Source of the DNA: Spirochaeta sp. UBA5339
GTDB lineage: Bacteria; Spirochaetota; Spirochaetia; DSM-2461
Length of the DNA stretch: 64,000 nucleotides
Assembly: GCA_002408085.1 (NCBI GenBank)
Contig: DHQL01000010.1
Span: 1 to 64,000, forward strand
Direction: 5' to 3'
The translations under genes and the position numbers were made by a program. The notes beneath the pieces were generated by a model that did no database searches, was not told the origin of the DNA, and saw only the letters and a list, made by a program, of their open reading frames with translations. Positions 7,494-16,300 of this stretch are shown in pieces. Positions within the stretch are counted from its first letter, which is position 1, and each line of letters starts with the position of its first letter.

Positions 7494-8249
7494 ATGAATC
7501 CTTTTTTGTCAGACAGAGAAAACAGAATACTCAACATGCTTGTGGAAGACTACAACCTTTCGGTTACAAAAATCAGTGAGGAGCTCGGTGTATCAGCCGT
7601 TACAATCCGAAGCGATCTGTCCAGCATGGAAGAAAAAGGTTTCATCCTCAGAACCCGGGGCGGAGCCCTTCCGGCTTTTCACCCCGACATACTCCACAGC
7701 CAGCGCCAGAAACAGGAAGAAAAAAACAGAATTGCCAGGGCCGCAGCGGATATGGTTGAGGAAGGAGACGCTATCATGATCGATGACGGTACCACAACCT
7801 CCCTTGTCCTGAAATATCTGATGGGCAAAAGAAACATCCATGTTGTGACCAACTCCACCCTGGCCCTCACATATGCCCGGGTCAACCCCACCCTCCATCT
7901 GACGGTTGTGGGAGGAGAGTTCAAGCCGGGGTCCGAATCTCTTGTGGGTCCCGTATCCCTCTCCCATCTGGAACGCTACCATGTTAAATATGCCTTTGTG
8001 GGAACCGGCGGTTTTTCCGTAAAGACCGGAATGACCACACATATTGAGGAGTCCTCCGAGATAATCAAATCCATGTCCAGGCAGTCAGAGAACACCATCC
8101 TGCTGGCGGATTCAGGAAAATACGGTAAATCGGGCTTTGTGAAGATTCTCCCCCTGGACAGTGTTGATATGATTATAACAGACAGTGATATGAAGAAAGA
8201 ACAGGTGGAAGAGATCAGCGAACTGGGGATACAGGTCAAACAGGTGTGA
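7494..8249 (+). CDS. DeoR-family transcriptional regulator
   Basis: A 251-residue repressor. Residues 5-60 form the DeoR winged helix (REN-RILNMLV, VTIRSDLSSMEEKGFILRTRGGAL). The remainder is the DeoR sensor domain with DDGTTTSLV and the LLADSGKYG motif, which usually binds a sugar phosphate. The open frame begins at 7464, but ATG 7494 has AGAGG at good spacing, while the first ATG has its purine-rich stretch too close. It overlaps the downstream lipoate ligase gene by 4 nt (GTGA), so the two are coupled. Its effector is unknown. Confidence 0.88.
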   Translation: MNPFLSDRENRILNMLVEDYNLSVTKISEELGVSAVTIRSDLSSMEEKGFILRTRGGALPAFHPDILHSQRQKQEEKNRIARAAADMVEEGDAIMIDDGTTTSLVLKYLMGKRNIHVVTNSTLALTYARVNPTLHLTVVGGEFKPGSESLVGPVSLSHLERYHVKYAFVGTGGFSVKTGMTTHIEESSEIIKSMSRQSENTILLADSGKYGKSGFVKILPLDSVDMIITDSDMKKEQVEEISELGIQVKQV

Positions 8250-9208
8250 ACAAAAGACTCCTGATCTCACCCTTCAACGATCCTTACCTGAACCTTTCTC
8301 TGGAAAACTATCTGATGGAACATCTTGAGAGTGATGAGGAGATTCTGTTTCTCTACATAGACGATCCCTCTGTTGTAATCGGACGATTTCAAAACCCCTG
8401 GCTGGAGTGCACACCCCACCGGAGCCGGGATACATACCTGGTCCGCCGTCAGAGCGGTGGGGGTACCGTCTATCATGACCATGGAAACCTGAACTTCTCC
8501 TTTATCCAGAATCTTGAGAACTACGACCGCATGACAAACCTGAAAGAGATCTGCAGGGTTATGAAAAGCTGCGGACTGGACCTTGATATAAACGACCGCC
8601 ATGACCTGACTGTCAGCCACGGGGGGAGTGTCTACAAGGTCAGCGGCAGCGCCTTCCGTCACAAGAAAGACAGGGCCTTTCACCATGGGACACTGCTGAT
8701 TTCCGCAGAAACCGGCAGGCTGAAGGAGTCCATCACTCCCGGAACCCTTAAGAAATTCACCAAAGCCTCGGGAACCGAATCCAAAAGGTCACCCGTTATC
8801 AATCTGAACCGGGTTAAAGAGGGACTGACCATGGAAGCCGTCCTGGACGCCTTCCGTAACTGTTTCCCGGAGTGCTCAATGAGCACAGAGGAATGGGATG
8901 GACTCTCTGAACACTCAGAAGTGGAGATGGAGCGCAGCCGTCTCCTGTCGGAAGACTGGATTCTGGGGAAAACCCCCTCATTCAGACAGGATATAAGCAG
9001 TCTGAACCCTCCTGAAACCAAGGGCTGGGAAATATCCGTATCAAAGGGTGTTATCAGTGAGACTCCGCCGGAGCTGGATTTTCTGAAGGGTCTTACCTAC
9101 GGCCGGCGTCAGACTCCGGCTGATCTTGCCAAAAAGACGGCCCGTCTCTCACTCTTCGGTCTCTCGGGGGATGAACTTCTCAGCCGGCTTGTTCAGTTCA
9201 TCGGATAG
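8246..9208 (+). CDS. lplA: Lipoate-protein ligase A
   Basis: A 320-residue cytoplasmic enzyme that activates lipoate with ATP and attaches it to a lysine on 2-oxoacid dehydrogenase E2 or GcvH. Residues 60-85 carry the lipoate-binding signature RRQSGGGTVYHD, and KVSGSAFRHKKDRAFHHGTLL holds the catalytic lysine and the HHGTLL strand. A C-terminal accessory domain is present, giving a length close to E. coli LplA (338). The GTG start lies inside the deoR stop codon (GTGA). The 3' end overlaps the convergent diguanylate cyclase gene by 60 bp. Confidence 0.92.
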   Translation: MNKRLLISPFNDPYLNLSLENYLMEHLESDEEILFLYIDDPSVVIGRFQNPWLECTPHRSRDTYLVRRQSGGGTVYHDHGNLNFSFIQNLENYDRMTNLKEICRVMKSCGLDLDINDRHDLTVSHGGSVYKVSGSAFRHKKDRAFHHGTLLISAETGRLKESITPGTLKKFTKASGTESKRSPVINLNRVKEGLTMEAVLDAFRNCFPECSMSTEEWDGLSEHSEVEMERSRLLSEDWILGKTPSFRQDISSLNPPETKGWEISVSKGVISETPPELDFLKGLTYGRRQTPADLAKKTARLSLFGLSGDELLSRLVQFIG

Positions 9209-11245
9209 ATAGGTGCACTTTCTACCGTCTTTCTTGGCCAGATAGAGAAACTTGTCCGCCATGGAGATAATCCTGCCGATATACTCACTGCTGTCCCCCT
9301 CGGGGCTGCAGCTGTATATCCCGCAGCTGAAATTGGCATGAAAGGCATTGTGATGGTCACCAAAATCCCAGGCTGAGAACTCCTGCCTCAGGGCATGAAT
9401 CCTCCGGGCTGCACTGACTGCATCCATATTTCCAGCCAGAACAAGAAATTCCTCACCCCCATGACGGCATGTACAATCCAGTGGTCTCTGAAAGTAGTTC
9501 TTCAGAAGAGATCCGAATTTGCTCAATACTTCGTCACCCGCACCATGGCCGTATCGGTCGTTGATCTCCTTGAAGTAATCAAGATCGATAATAATAACGG
9601 ATGCGGGAAAGTGATTCCTGCGGCTGACCCTTAGAATATTCTCTCCCTGAGATATGAACTCCCGTCGGGTGACCAGACCCGTAAGACTGTCGGTTACCGA
9701 CTGATACCGGAGAACCTTGTTCAGCTCTGTCATCTTTTCCGTCTGAAGAGCATTCCGCACGGCAATTCCCACATAGGGGGACAGGGCTCTCAGATTATCA
9801 AGATCCTGCCTGCTGTAGGCATAGGGAGTAAAGCTTTGAACTGTCATAAACCCGTCCACGACTCCCCCGTATTCCAGAGGAATGCAGATCAGGGAACGGA
9901 GACTCCTGTCCCGGTTTGCCTTAAAGGGCACAATCTTACCCGTATACCGCTGATACTCCTCTTCCACATTCCGGATAAAGATCTCCTCTCCCGTCCGGAC
10001 ACAGTAGGAGATAAAGCTGTCGGGATTGTCTTTGGGAATTGAAAAGGGCTCTAAAGGCTCTCCGGCATTGAGGGAGAACTTGATATTGATCTTCTCCCCC
10101 TCCAGGGTTCCCACCGACAGGTGGTCCACCGGCATCAGAGCATTCATCTGGGCATAGATCAGATTGAAAATCTGCCCGAGGTCCAGAGTGGAGACAAGTT
10201 CCTGCCCGATATTCCCCACAAGACGGAGCTGACTGTTCTGCTTCTTCAGTTCCTCAATCTCCTGTCGGAACACCGACTGAAGCACCTCCTCACCCTGTAT
10301 CTGTTCCCTGATTTCGAGAACCGCTTTATAAGAGTCCAGAGCCTTTTTCAGATCACCCTGCTGTTCATGAATCTCTCCAGCCACCTTATGATAGAGCATA
10401 AGGGGAGTCTGTCTCTCTCCCCTGTTTCCCATCCCATTGATCAGGGATTCCGCCTTATCCGTCTCACCGAGACGAAGAAGGAGTGAGGCATAGTTGTAAA
10501 TTACTTCGGTCACTGCTTCATGATGAAGCAGTTCTCTACTGACTCTATATCCCTGTTCCACAACAGGAAGAGCCTCTTCAAGACGGTTCTGTTTAACCAG
10601 AACTGTTGCGGTCTCATCCAGAATGGAGCTTTTGAGAATCAGGGCATCCTGTTCTTCCGATTCCTTAAGAGCTCTGTTTAACTGCTCCAGGGACTCCCTG
10701 TACCGTTCCATCCCTCCAAGAGCGCAGCCTGTATTGAGCAGGAGGAGTGTATTTATAAGGGGATAGCGGCTGCCGGCAAGCTCACTCTGAGCCCTGTGAA
10801 AGTAGTTATAGGCATCTTCAAACTCAAGCTGATCAAGCTTGATAACCCCCTTTCCATTGGCACTAAGGATCTGAAACAGAAGATTCCCTGTCCGGGCGGC
10901 CAGGTTACCGCACTTCACAAAGGAGTCAAAGGCGTCTCTGTAGACGCCGTCATTAAGAAAGTATAGTCCTCTGGCATGGTAGTAGCGCATCTGAATATCT
11001 TCTGTAAAACCGGTATCCCCGTCTTCGATAATTTCAGACAGACTCTCCATGGCCTGATCGGGCAGTCCCTTGTAGATATCCACCAGAGCCAGAAGAATCC
11101 GGGAACTGAGAATACCCTGCTGATAATCCGATTCCCCTGATCTCTTCAGACAGGCCCTGGCCGCTGTTTCGGCTTCCCTGATGGACTTGAAGGTAAGGAG
11201 ATAGGCATCATCGATGTCGGAATTAATTGCAGAGTATGGATCCAT
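9149..11245 (-). CDS. TPR-GAF-GGDEF diguanylate cyclase
   Basis: A 698-residue soluble signalling protein. Residues about 1-330 are TPR-like helical repeats, about 335-500 a GAF sensor domain after a short coiled coil, and about 520-680 a GGDEF domain that makes cyclic di-GMP from two GTP. The active motif is GGEEF at 596-600, an accepted active variant. The inhibitory I-site R587-x-x-D590 stands exactly five residues before it, so product feedback is likely. No membrane segment is present, so the input is cytoplasmic. The last 19 codons overlap the end of lplA tail to tail. No clear ribosome binding site precedes the ATG. Confidence 0.9.
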   Translation of the reverse strand: MDPYSAINSDIDDAYLLTFKSIREAETAARACLKRSGESDYQQGILSSRILLALVDIYKGLPDQAMESLSEIIEDGDTGFTEDIQMRYYHARGLYFLNDGVYRDAFDSFVKCGNLAARTGNLLFQILSANGKGVIKLDQLEFEDAYNYFHRAQSELAGSRYPLINTLLLLNTGCALGGMERYRESLEQLNRALKESEEQDALILKSSILDETATVLVKQNRLEEALPVVEQGYRVSRELLHHEAVTEVIYNYASLLLRLGETDKAESLINGMGNRGERQTPLMLYHKVAGEIHEQQGDLKKALDSYKAVLEIREQIQGEEVLQSVFRQEIEELKKQNSQLRLVGNIGQELVSTLDLGQIFNLIYAQMNALMPVDHLSVGTLEGEKINIKFSLNAGEPLEPFSIPKDNPDSFISYCVRTGEEIFIRNVEEEYQRYTGKIVPFKANRDRSLRSLICIPLEYGGVVDGFMTVQSFTPYAYSRQDLDNLRALSPYVGIAVRNALQTEKMTELNKVLRYQSVTDSLTGLVTRREFISQGENILRVSRRNHFPASVIIIDLDYFKEINDRYGHGAGDEVLSKFGSLLKNYFQRPLDCTCRHGGEEFLVLAGNMDAVSAARRIHALRQEFSAWDFGDHHNAFHANFSCGIYSCSPEGDSSEYIGRIISMADKFLYLAKKDGRKCTYLSDELNKPAEKFIPRETEE

Positions 11246-11286
11246 GATTTAAATATGGTACTTTAGGACGAATAAAGTCAATGAAC

Positions 11287-11324
11287 ACAAAAAGGGGACT
11301 CCAGCCGCTGAAGGCAGAGTCCCC
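11287..11324 (-). terminator. Rho-independent terminator of fucI
   Basis: GGGGACTC (minus strand, 11317-11324) pairs perfectly with GAGTCCCC (11294-11301) and is followed by five T. It ends the fucI transcript before the diguanylate cyclase gene. Confidence 0.85.
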
Positions 11325-11389
11325 CCTCAGACTGCCCCTCCGGCAGCCTTCAGAACGCCGGCCCCCCTCAGGGGACCGCTGCGAAGAAA

Positions 11390-13195
11390 TTATTTTCCGT
11401 AAAGGGGTCCGAAGTTTTCACAGGCTCTGAAGTCTGCGCCTTCTTCATCCATTCCGAAAGCAGCCCATGCGCTGGGTCTGAAGGTCTCATCTTCCACATT
11501 GTGCATGCAGACGGGAATACGGAGCATGGAGCAGAGTGTAATCAGGTCCTGTCCGATATGTCCGTAGCTGACGGCACCGTGGTTGGCACCCCATTTAGCC
11601 ATTACAGTATAGACATCCTTGAAGGCGCCTTCACCGGTTGTCCGGGGAACAAACCAGGTAGTGGGCCATGTGGGGTTGGTTCTGACATCAAGGGTGTCAT
11701 GAACATTCTCGGGAACATCAACAGTCCATCCTTCGGCCAGCTGCATAACGGGTCCAAGACCCTTAACGATATTCAGACGTGCCATGGTTACGGGCATTCC
11801 GCCCTTGGTCAGGAAGTCGGAGGAGTATCCGCCGCCTCTGAAGTATCCGCCGTCACCCACACAGAACTCGGTGGCCTTCATTGTCTTGTCCACATCCTCT
11901 GATGTGATCTCCCAGAAGGGTTTCATAACGGGCTTGCCATCGGCATCTGTCATTTCACCGGCACCGTCGAGGGTTGTGGAACCGGAGTTGATCAGGTGGA
12001 TAAATCCGTCTTTGGCCAGGCCTTCGGGCTTCCATCCTGTTACTCTTTCGATGGCTTCGGGGCTCCAGTATGTTCTTACATCGCTGAAGATCTGAGCTGT
12101 GTTGGTCAGAAGGTGACCGAAGAGCATGGTAATGCCGTTAAGGTGGTCGTTCTCTGTTGCGAAAACAAAGGCTTCTCGGATGCCTTCCCAGTCAAAGGAA
12201 CTGTTCAGCATAATTTCCATAAAGTCGCCGTTGGGGTAGTGGTCGGTCCAGGATCTCTGTCCCTGGAAACCGCCGCAGATGGCGTTGCGTCCTCTGGACT
12301 CCTCGCCGAATCCCAGAGCTTTCAGTTTGGGGTTTCCAACCATCAGGTCCTTTCCGATAAGAACCATTTTTACTACATACTCCCAGTCCGCGGCTCTCTG
12401 CTCGGCAGTTCTCTGCCACTCGGGAGGATTGACTGTGTCTTCCTGCTCTTTGCAGTTCTCTTTAACCCATTTCAGAGCTCTTTCAAACTCTTCGGGATCG
12501 TAGATGCCCTCTTCCACACGGCGGGCCACTTCACTCATATCAACAACTTCGGTACGCATTCCCAGGTAGTCCAGGAGGAAGTCCTGGTTGACCAGAGAAC
12601 CGGCGATACCCATGGACATTCCGCCCAGTGAGAGGTAGGACTTTCCGTTCATTGTGGCTACCGCCAGGGCTGCCTTTGTAAAGCGGAGAATCTTCTCGGT
12701 AACATCGGCGGGGATGCTTGTATCATCGGAGTCCTGAACGTCCCGTCCGTAGATTCCGAAGGCGGGAAGGCCCTTCTGGGAGTATCCGGCCAGAGCCGCT
12801 GCCAGGTATACCGCACCGGGTCTCTCTGTTCCGTTGAATCCCCATACAGCCTTGGGCAGAAGGGGGTCTGTATCCATAACCTCGGTACCGTAACACCAGC
12901 AGGGAGTTACTGTAAGGGAAACCCCTACGCCCTCTTTTTTGAACTTGTCAGCGCAATCGGCTGCCTCTGCAAATCCTCCGATTGTTGAATCGGCGATAAC
13001 ACACTCAACAGGAAGACCGTTGGAGTGTCTCAAATTCTCTTCAATCAGTTTGGCCGCGGCCTTGGCCATATTCATTGTCTGAACTTCCAGGGATTCACGG
13101 ACCCCTCTCTCTCTACCGTCAATTGCAGGTCTGATACCGACCTTGGGCATTGAACCGCGAAGCCTGTTTACGGGCTCAGTCATCTTGATATCCAT
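11390..13195 (-). CDS. fucI: L-fucose isomerase
   Basis: A 601-residue enzyme converting L-fucose to L-fuculose (also D-arabinose to D-ribulose), Mn-dependent. It aligns almost end to end with E. coli FucI (591 residues), sharing VGIRPAIDGRERGVRESLE, VTPCWCYG, VWGFNGTERPGAVYLAAAL and SYLSLGGMSMGIAGS. The metal ligands E348 (FATEND) and D372 (SDVRTYW) are spaced as in E. coli E337/D361, with the third ligand His in NHGAVSYGH. The frame is open to 13258, but ATG 13195 follows GAGGAGAGAACA, so I use it. It has its own terminator. A divergent LacI regulator with an operator in the shared upstream region probably controls it. No fuculokinase or aldolase is nearby. Confidence 0.96.
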   Translation of the reverse strand: MDIKMTEPVNRLRGSMPKVGIRPAIDGRERGVRESLEVQTMNMAKAAAKLIEENLRHSNGLPVECVIADSTIGGFAEAADCADKFKKEGVGVSLTVTPCWCYGTEVMDTDPLLPKAVWGFNGTERPGAVYLAAALAGYSQKGLPAFGIYGRDVQDSDDTSIPADVTEKILRFTKAALAVATMNGKSYLSLGGMSMGIAGSLVNQDFLLDYLGMRTEVVDMSEVARRVEEGIYDPEEFERALKWVKENCKEQEDTVNPPEWQRTAEQRAADWEYVVKMVLIGKDLMVGNPKLKALGFGEESRGRNAICGGFQGQRSWTDHYPNGDFMEIMLNSSFDWEGIREAFVFATENDHLNGITMLFGHLLTNTAQIFSDVRTYWSPEAIERVTGWKPEGLAKDGFIHLINSGSTTLDGAGEMTDADGKPVMKPFWEITSEDVDKTMKATEFCVGDGGYFRGGGYSSDFLTKGGMPVTMARLNIVKGLGPVMQLAEGWTVDVPENVHDTLDVRTNPTWPTTWFVPRTTGEGAFKDVYTVMAKWGANHGAVSYGHIGQDLITLCSMLRIPVCMHNVEDETFRPSAWAAFGMDEEGADFRACENFGPLYGK

Positions 13196-13366
13196 TGTTC
13201 TCTCCTCTCTATCAGCCTCTGTATCACTGCCGGAATGAAAGCGGCGGGACCAGGGCAATCAGTAAAATATTCAAGGACCTCTCTGTGAGAAGGTCCCCCG
13301 GGAATCAGCTCTCTAAAACCGGTGTCCTCTGAATCACTCTGTTTTAAAGAAAAACTTTACAAATCA

Positions 13367-13406
13367 AATGTAATCGTTTACATTCTCACATGGAGTTCCT
13401 GATAAA
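13367..13406 (+). promoter_or_regulatory. LacI-family operator (13367-13384) overlapping a promoter of the regulator gene
   Basis: AATGTAATCGTTTACATT is an 18-bp dyad (AATGTAA / TTACATT) around a central CG step, the classic LacI/GalR-family operator form. On the plus strand TTTACA (13377-13382) and GATAAA (13401-13406), 18 bp apart, could be the promoter of the LacI gene, so repressor binding would block its own promoter. The same site lies about 170 bp upstream of fucI on the other strand. Confidence 0.75.
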
Positions 13407-13455
13407 TCAAGTTTTTTCTGATAATTAATTGAGGCTCTTTCTTCCGGAGGATTTC

Positions 13456-14442
13456 ATGAGTAAAAAGGATATAACCGTTAAAGAGGTGGCCCGCAGAGCG
13501 GGGGTTTCCACCGCTACCATCTCCCGTGTTCTTAACGGTGATTCCAAGGTCCGGCCTGAAACCGCCGCGAGAGTCAAAGAGGTTATCAAAGAGTGCGGAT
13601 ACCGTGTGAACCGGACCGCCAGAAGCCTGAAAACCAGAAAAACCTACACCGTCGGCATTGTGGCTCCGGAATTTAAAAACGACTTTTTTATGAGCATCGT
13701 TACCGGGGTGGAAGAGACCCTGAAAAACCACGGCTACTCGGTAATCCTCTGCAGCTCCCACGAAAGCAGGGAGGAGGAGAAGAACCGCCTAAGACTCCTT
13801 AAGGAGAAGAATGTGGACGGGGCGATCATTATCCCCGGCAGCAGCAGGGGAGAGCACTTCTCACTGATGGAGGATACTCCGGTTGTTCTGGTGGACCGTC
13901 TTGTTGAGGGCTTTACCTCAGATGCGGTTCTCTCTGACAACTTTCAGGGAAGTTATGACGCCGTCAGACAGGCCGTGGATATGGGAGCCCGGGCCATAGG
14001 ATTTTTGGGGGGAGACAAGGATCTGACCTCCGCCCGGGAACGTTTCGAAGGGTACGCTCAGGCCTGCAGAGATCTGGGAGTTGCATTCAATGAGGAGACT
14101 GTTCTCTTCGGAGACTACCATGAGGACAGCGGCTACAGGCTGATGAAACAGCTGATGGAGTCGGATGGGGCACCGGACTATGTGTTTATTTCAAATTACT
14201 TTATGCATGTGGGCGCTGCCCGGTATCTTCTGGAATCGGGCAGGGATTTCCCGGGACTCCACGTTCTCTCCTTCGATGACCTGCCCCTGGCCGCCTTCTT
14301 TCCATGTATCAGCCTGATTATTGCTCAGCCCATGGAGGAGATCGGCCGAAAGGCAGCGGATCTGCTTCTTAAGAGAATCGACGGCAGCACAGAAAAAAGA
14401 CAAACCTTCCGCCTGCCCACATCCATGCGGATTCTAAACTGA
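13456..14442 (+). CDS. LacI/GalR-family transcriptional repressor
   Basis: A 328-residue regulator. Residues 5-50 are the LacI helix-turn-helix with hinge (ITVKEVARRAGVSTATISRVLN), and residues about 60-328 a periplasmic-binding-protein-like sugar sensor. ATG 13456 has TCCGGAGGAT just upstream, so the nine earlier in-frame codons are excluded. It is divergent from fucI and shares a perfect LacI-type operator, so control of fucI and of itself is the simplest model. The ligand is inferred to be fucose or a derivative, not shown. Confidence 0.9.
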   Translation: MSKKDITVKEVARRAGVSTATISRVLNGDSKVRPETAARVKEVIKECGYRVNRTARSLKTRKTYTVGIVAPEFKNDFFMSIVTGVEETLKNHGYSVILCSSHESREEEKNRLRLLKEKNVDGAIIIPGSSRGEHFSLMEDTPVVLVDRLVEGFTSDAVLSDNFQGSYDAVRQAVDMGARAIGFLGGDKDLTSARERFEGYAQACRDLGVAFNEETVLFGDYHEDSGYRLMKQLMESDGAPDYVFISNYFMHVGAARYLLESGRDFPGLHVLSFDDLPLAAFFPCISLIIAQPMEEIGRKAADLLLKRIDGSTEKRQTFRLPTSMRILN

Positions 14443-14481
14443 CTCTTTCAATCCATAATTACTGCTGAAGAAAGAGTCAGT
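14438..14481. terminator. Long inverted repeat between convergent genes, probable shared terminator
   Basis: ACTGACTCTTTC (14438-14449, starting inside the LacI stop codon) pairs perfectly over 12 bp with GAAAGAGTCAGT (14470-14481), with a 20-nt loop. It lies between the ends of the LacI gene and the ABC exporter. Neither side has a proper T-run, so termination may be weak or the hairpin may protect mRNA 3' ends. Confidence 0.5.
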
Positions 14482-14498
14482 CCCCCTGTTACCGACGG

Positions 14499-16298
14499 CT
14501 AACCGAGCATCTGGGGAGCATGGTCCTTCCGGAACTGACTGGTGTAGAGCCGGTAGTAATGCCCGCCCTGAGCCAGGAGCTGCCGGTGGTTTCCCTCCTC
14601 CTTTATGGCGCCCTTCTCAATAACAAGAATCCGGTCCGCCTTGCGGATGGTGGAGAGCCTGTGGGCAATCACAAAGCTGGTCCGTCCCTCAAGCAGGGTT
14701 TCCAGACCGGTCTGGATGTCCTGCTCCGTTTTTGTATCGATGGAGCTGGTGGCCTCATCCATCACAATAATATCAGGATCTGCAAGAATGGTTCTGGCCA
14801 GAGAGATCAACTGCTTCTGCCCCACCGACAGGAGTGTCCCCTCCTCTCCAACCATCTCGTCGTAGCCATGAGGCAGGGTCATAATCATCTCATGGGCACA
14901 GGCAAGCTTTGAGGCCTTGAGCATCTCCTCCTCCCCTGCTCCGGGAGCTCCGTAGAGAATGTTCTCACCTACGGTACCCGAAAAAAGATGGGGCGTCTGA
15001 AGGACTACGGCAATCCTTGACTGAAGGCCCTGCTGAGTAAAGTTCCGGTAATCCCTGCCGTCAAGAAGAATCTGCCCGGAGACAGGCTCGTAGTACCGGG
15101 AGAGAAGACTGGCAATGGTGGTCTTTCCCCCGCCTGTGGGGCCGACAATGGCGATGGTCTCCCCCTGTTCCACCTTGAGGTTGAAGTTATTCAGGATCGG
15201 AGCCTCCTCCACATAGTGGAAGTTTACGGATCGGAACTCCACATGCCCCTGAAAACGGGGGCTTTCCAGAGCGTCGGGCAGGTCTTTGATATCTGCCTCA
15301 AGATCCATCAGAGTAAAGATCCGCTCAGCACTGGCAATGGCCTGCTGCATCTCGCTGAAAACCCTGGCCATCTCCTGAATGGGCCAGAGCATAAAGGTGA
15401 TATATCCCACAAAGGCCCTCAGTCCGCCGATTGTCATCCCGCCAATGGTAATCTCCCATCCTCCATAGAGGATGACAACACCCACCGCAAAGGAGGTAAT
15501 CAGCTGGACAATAGGCAGAAAGAGAGAGCTCAGCCAGCCAGCCCGGAAGGAGGCCCGGTACATATCGTGGGAGAGTCCTCCGAACTCCTCAAGGTTTTTC
15601 CTCTCCCGTACCAGGGACTTCACCACCCTGACGCCGTTTATGCTCTCGCTGTAGGCGGAGGTGATCTTCGAGTTGATGGAACGGACCTTGCGGTACTCTC
15701 TGATAATGTAGTTCTTGAACTTAACCGCCGCAATGGAGAGCAGGGGCAGCATAACCATCATCATCAAGGCCAGTTTCCACTGTATAAAGAACATAAAGAC
15801 AATGGAGATCAGAATGTTCGCCGTCCCCCAGACCGCATCCACCAGCATCCAGCTGGTCAGCTCACTGATCCGCCTGATATCGCTGGTCATCCTCGACAGA
15901 AGCCATCCGGAGGAGGTCTTGTCGTAGAAACTGAATGAGAGGTTCTGGAGATGGGCAAAGAGTTTCTCTCTCATCTCATACTGAATATGGTGACCCAGAC
16001 GGTCGGCGCAGTAGATAAAGCCGAAGATGCTTCCTCCGTTTACAAGAAAACAGGCCACCTGATAGAGGCTGAAGCGCCACAGGGCGCTCCTGTCCCCGCC
16101 CAGAATCCCCTGGTCGATGAGGAACTGGGTCAGATAGGTGGAGAGGGCATCGATAAATGCCGTAAGGAGAATAAAGAAGAGAAAACCGATAAACAGCCCC
16201 CTGTGGTTTTTTGTCTCCCCGAATATACGTTTCAGTGTGTCTCCCTTGAGACTGCCGGTGTATTTCCGGTTCTCAAGGTTTTCTGCTGCACTGCTCAA
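14499..16298 (-). CDS. ABC exporter half-transporter (catalytically competent Walker B subunit)
   Basis: A 599-residue inner-membrane protein: six membrane helices (about residues 30-320) and an ATPase domain (about 350-590). Walker A GPTGGGKTT and Walker B VMDEATSS with the catalytic Glu are normal, but the signature is LSVGQ, not LSGGQ. It starts with TTG (16296-16298), with AAGGAG placed across the stop of the upstream gene, so the two subunits are coupled. With its partner it should form a heterodimeric exporter of the BmrCD/TM287-288 kind, moving drugs or lipids outward. Confidence 0.9.
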   Translation of the reverse strand: MSSAAENLENRKYTGSLKGDTLKRIFGETKNHRGLFIGFLFFILLTAFIDALSTYLTQFLIDQGILGGDRSALWRFSLYQVACFLVNGGSIFGFIYCADRLGHHIQYEMREKLFAHLQNLSFSFYDKTSSGWLLSRMTSDIRRISELTSWMLVDAVWGTANILISIVFMFFIQWKLALMMMVMLPLLSIAAVKFKNYIIREYRKVRSINSKITSAYSESINGVRVVKSLVRERKNLEEFGGLSHDMYRASFRAGWLSSLFLPIVQLITSFAVGVVILYGGWEITIGGMTIGGLRAFVGYITFMLWPIQEMARVFSEMQQAIASAERIFTLMDLEADIKDLPDALESPRFQGHVEFRSVNFHYVEEAPILNNFNLKVEQGETIAIVGPTGGGKTTIASLLSRYYEPVSGQILLDGRDYRNFTQQGLQSRIAVVLQTPHLFSGTVGENILYGAPGAGEEEMLKASKLACAHEMIMTLPHGYDEMVGEEGTLLSVGQKQLISLARTILADPDIIVMDEATSSIDTKTEQDIQTGLETLLEGRTSFVIAHRLSTIRKADRILVIEKGAIKEEGNHRQLLAQGGHYYRLYTSQFRKDHAPQMLG

Positions 16299-16300
16299 AA

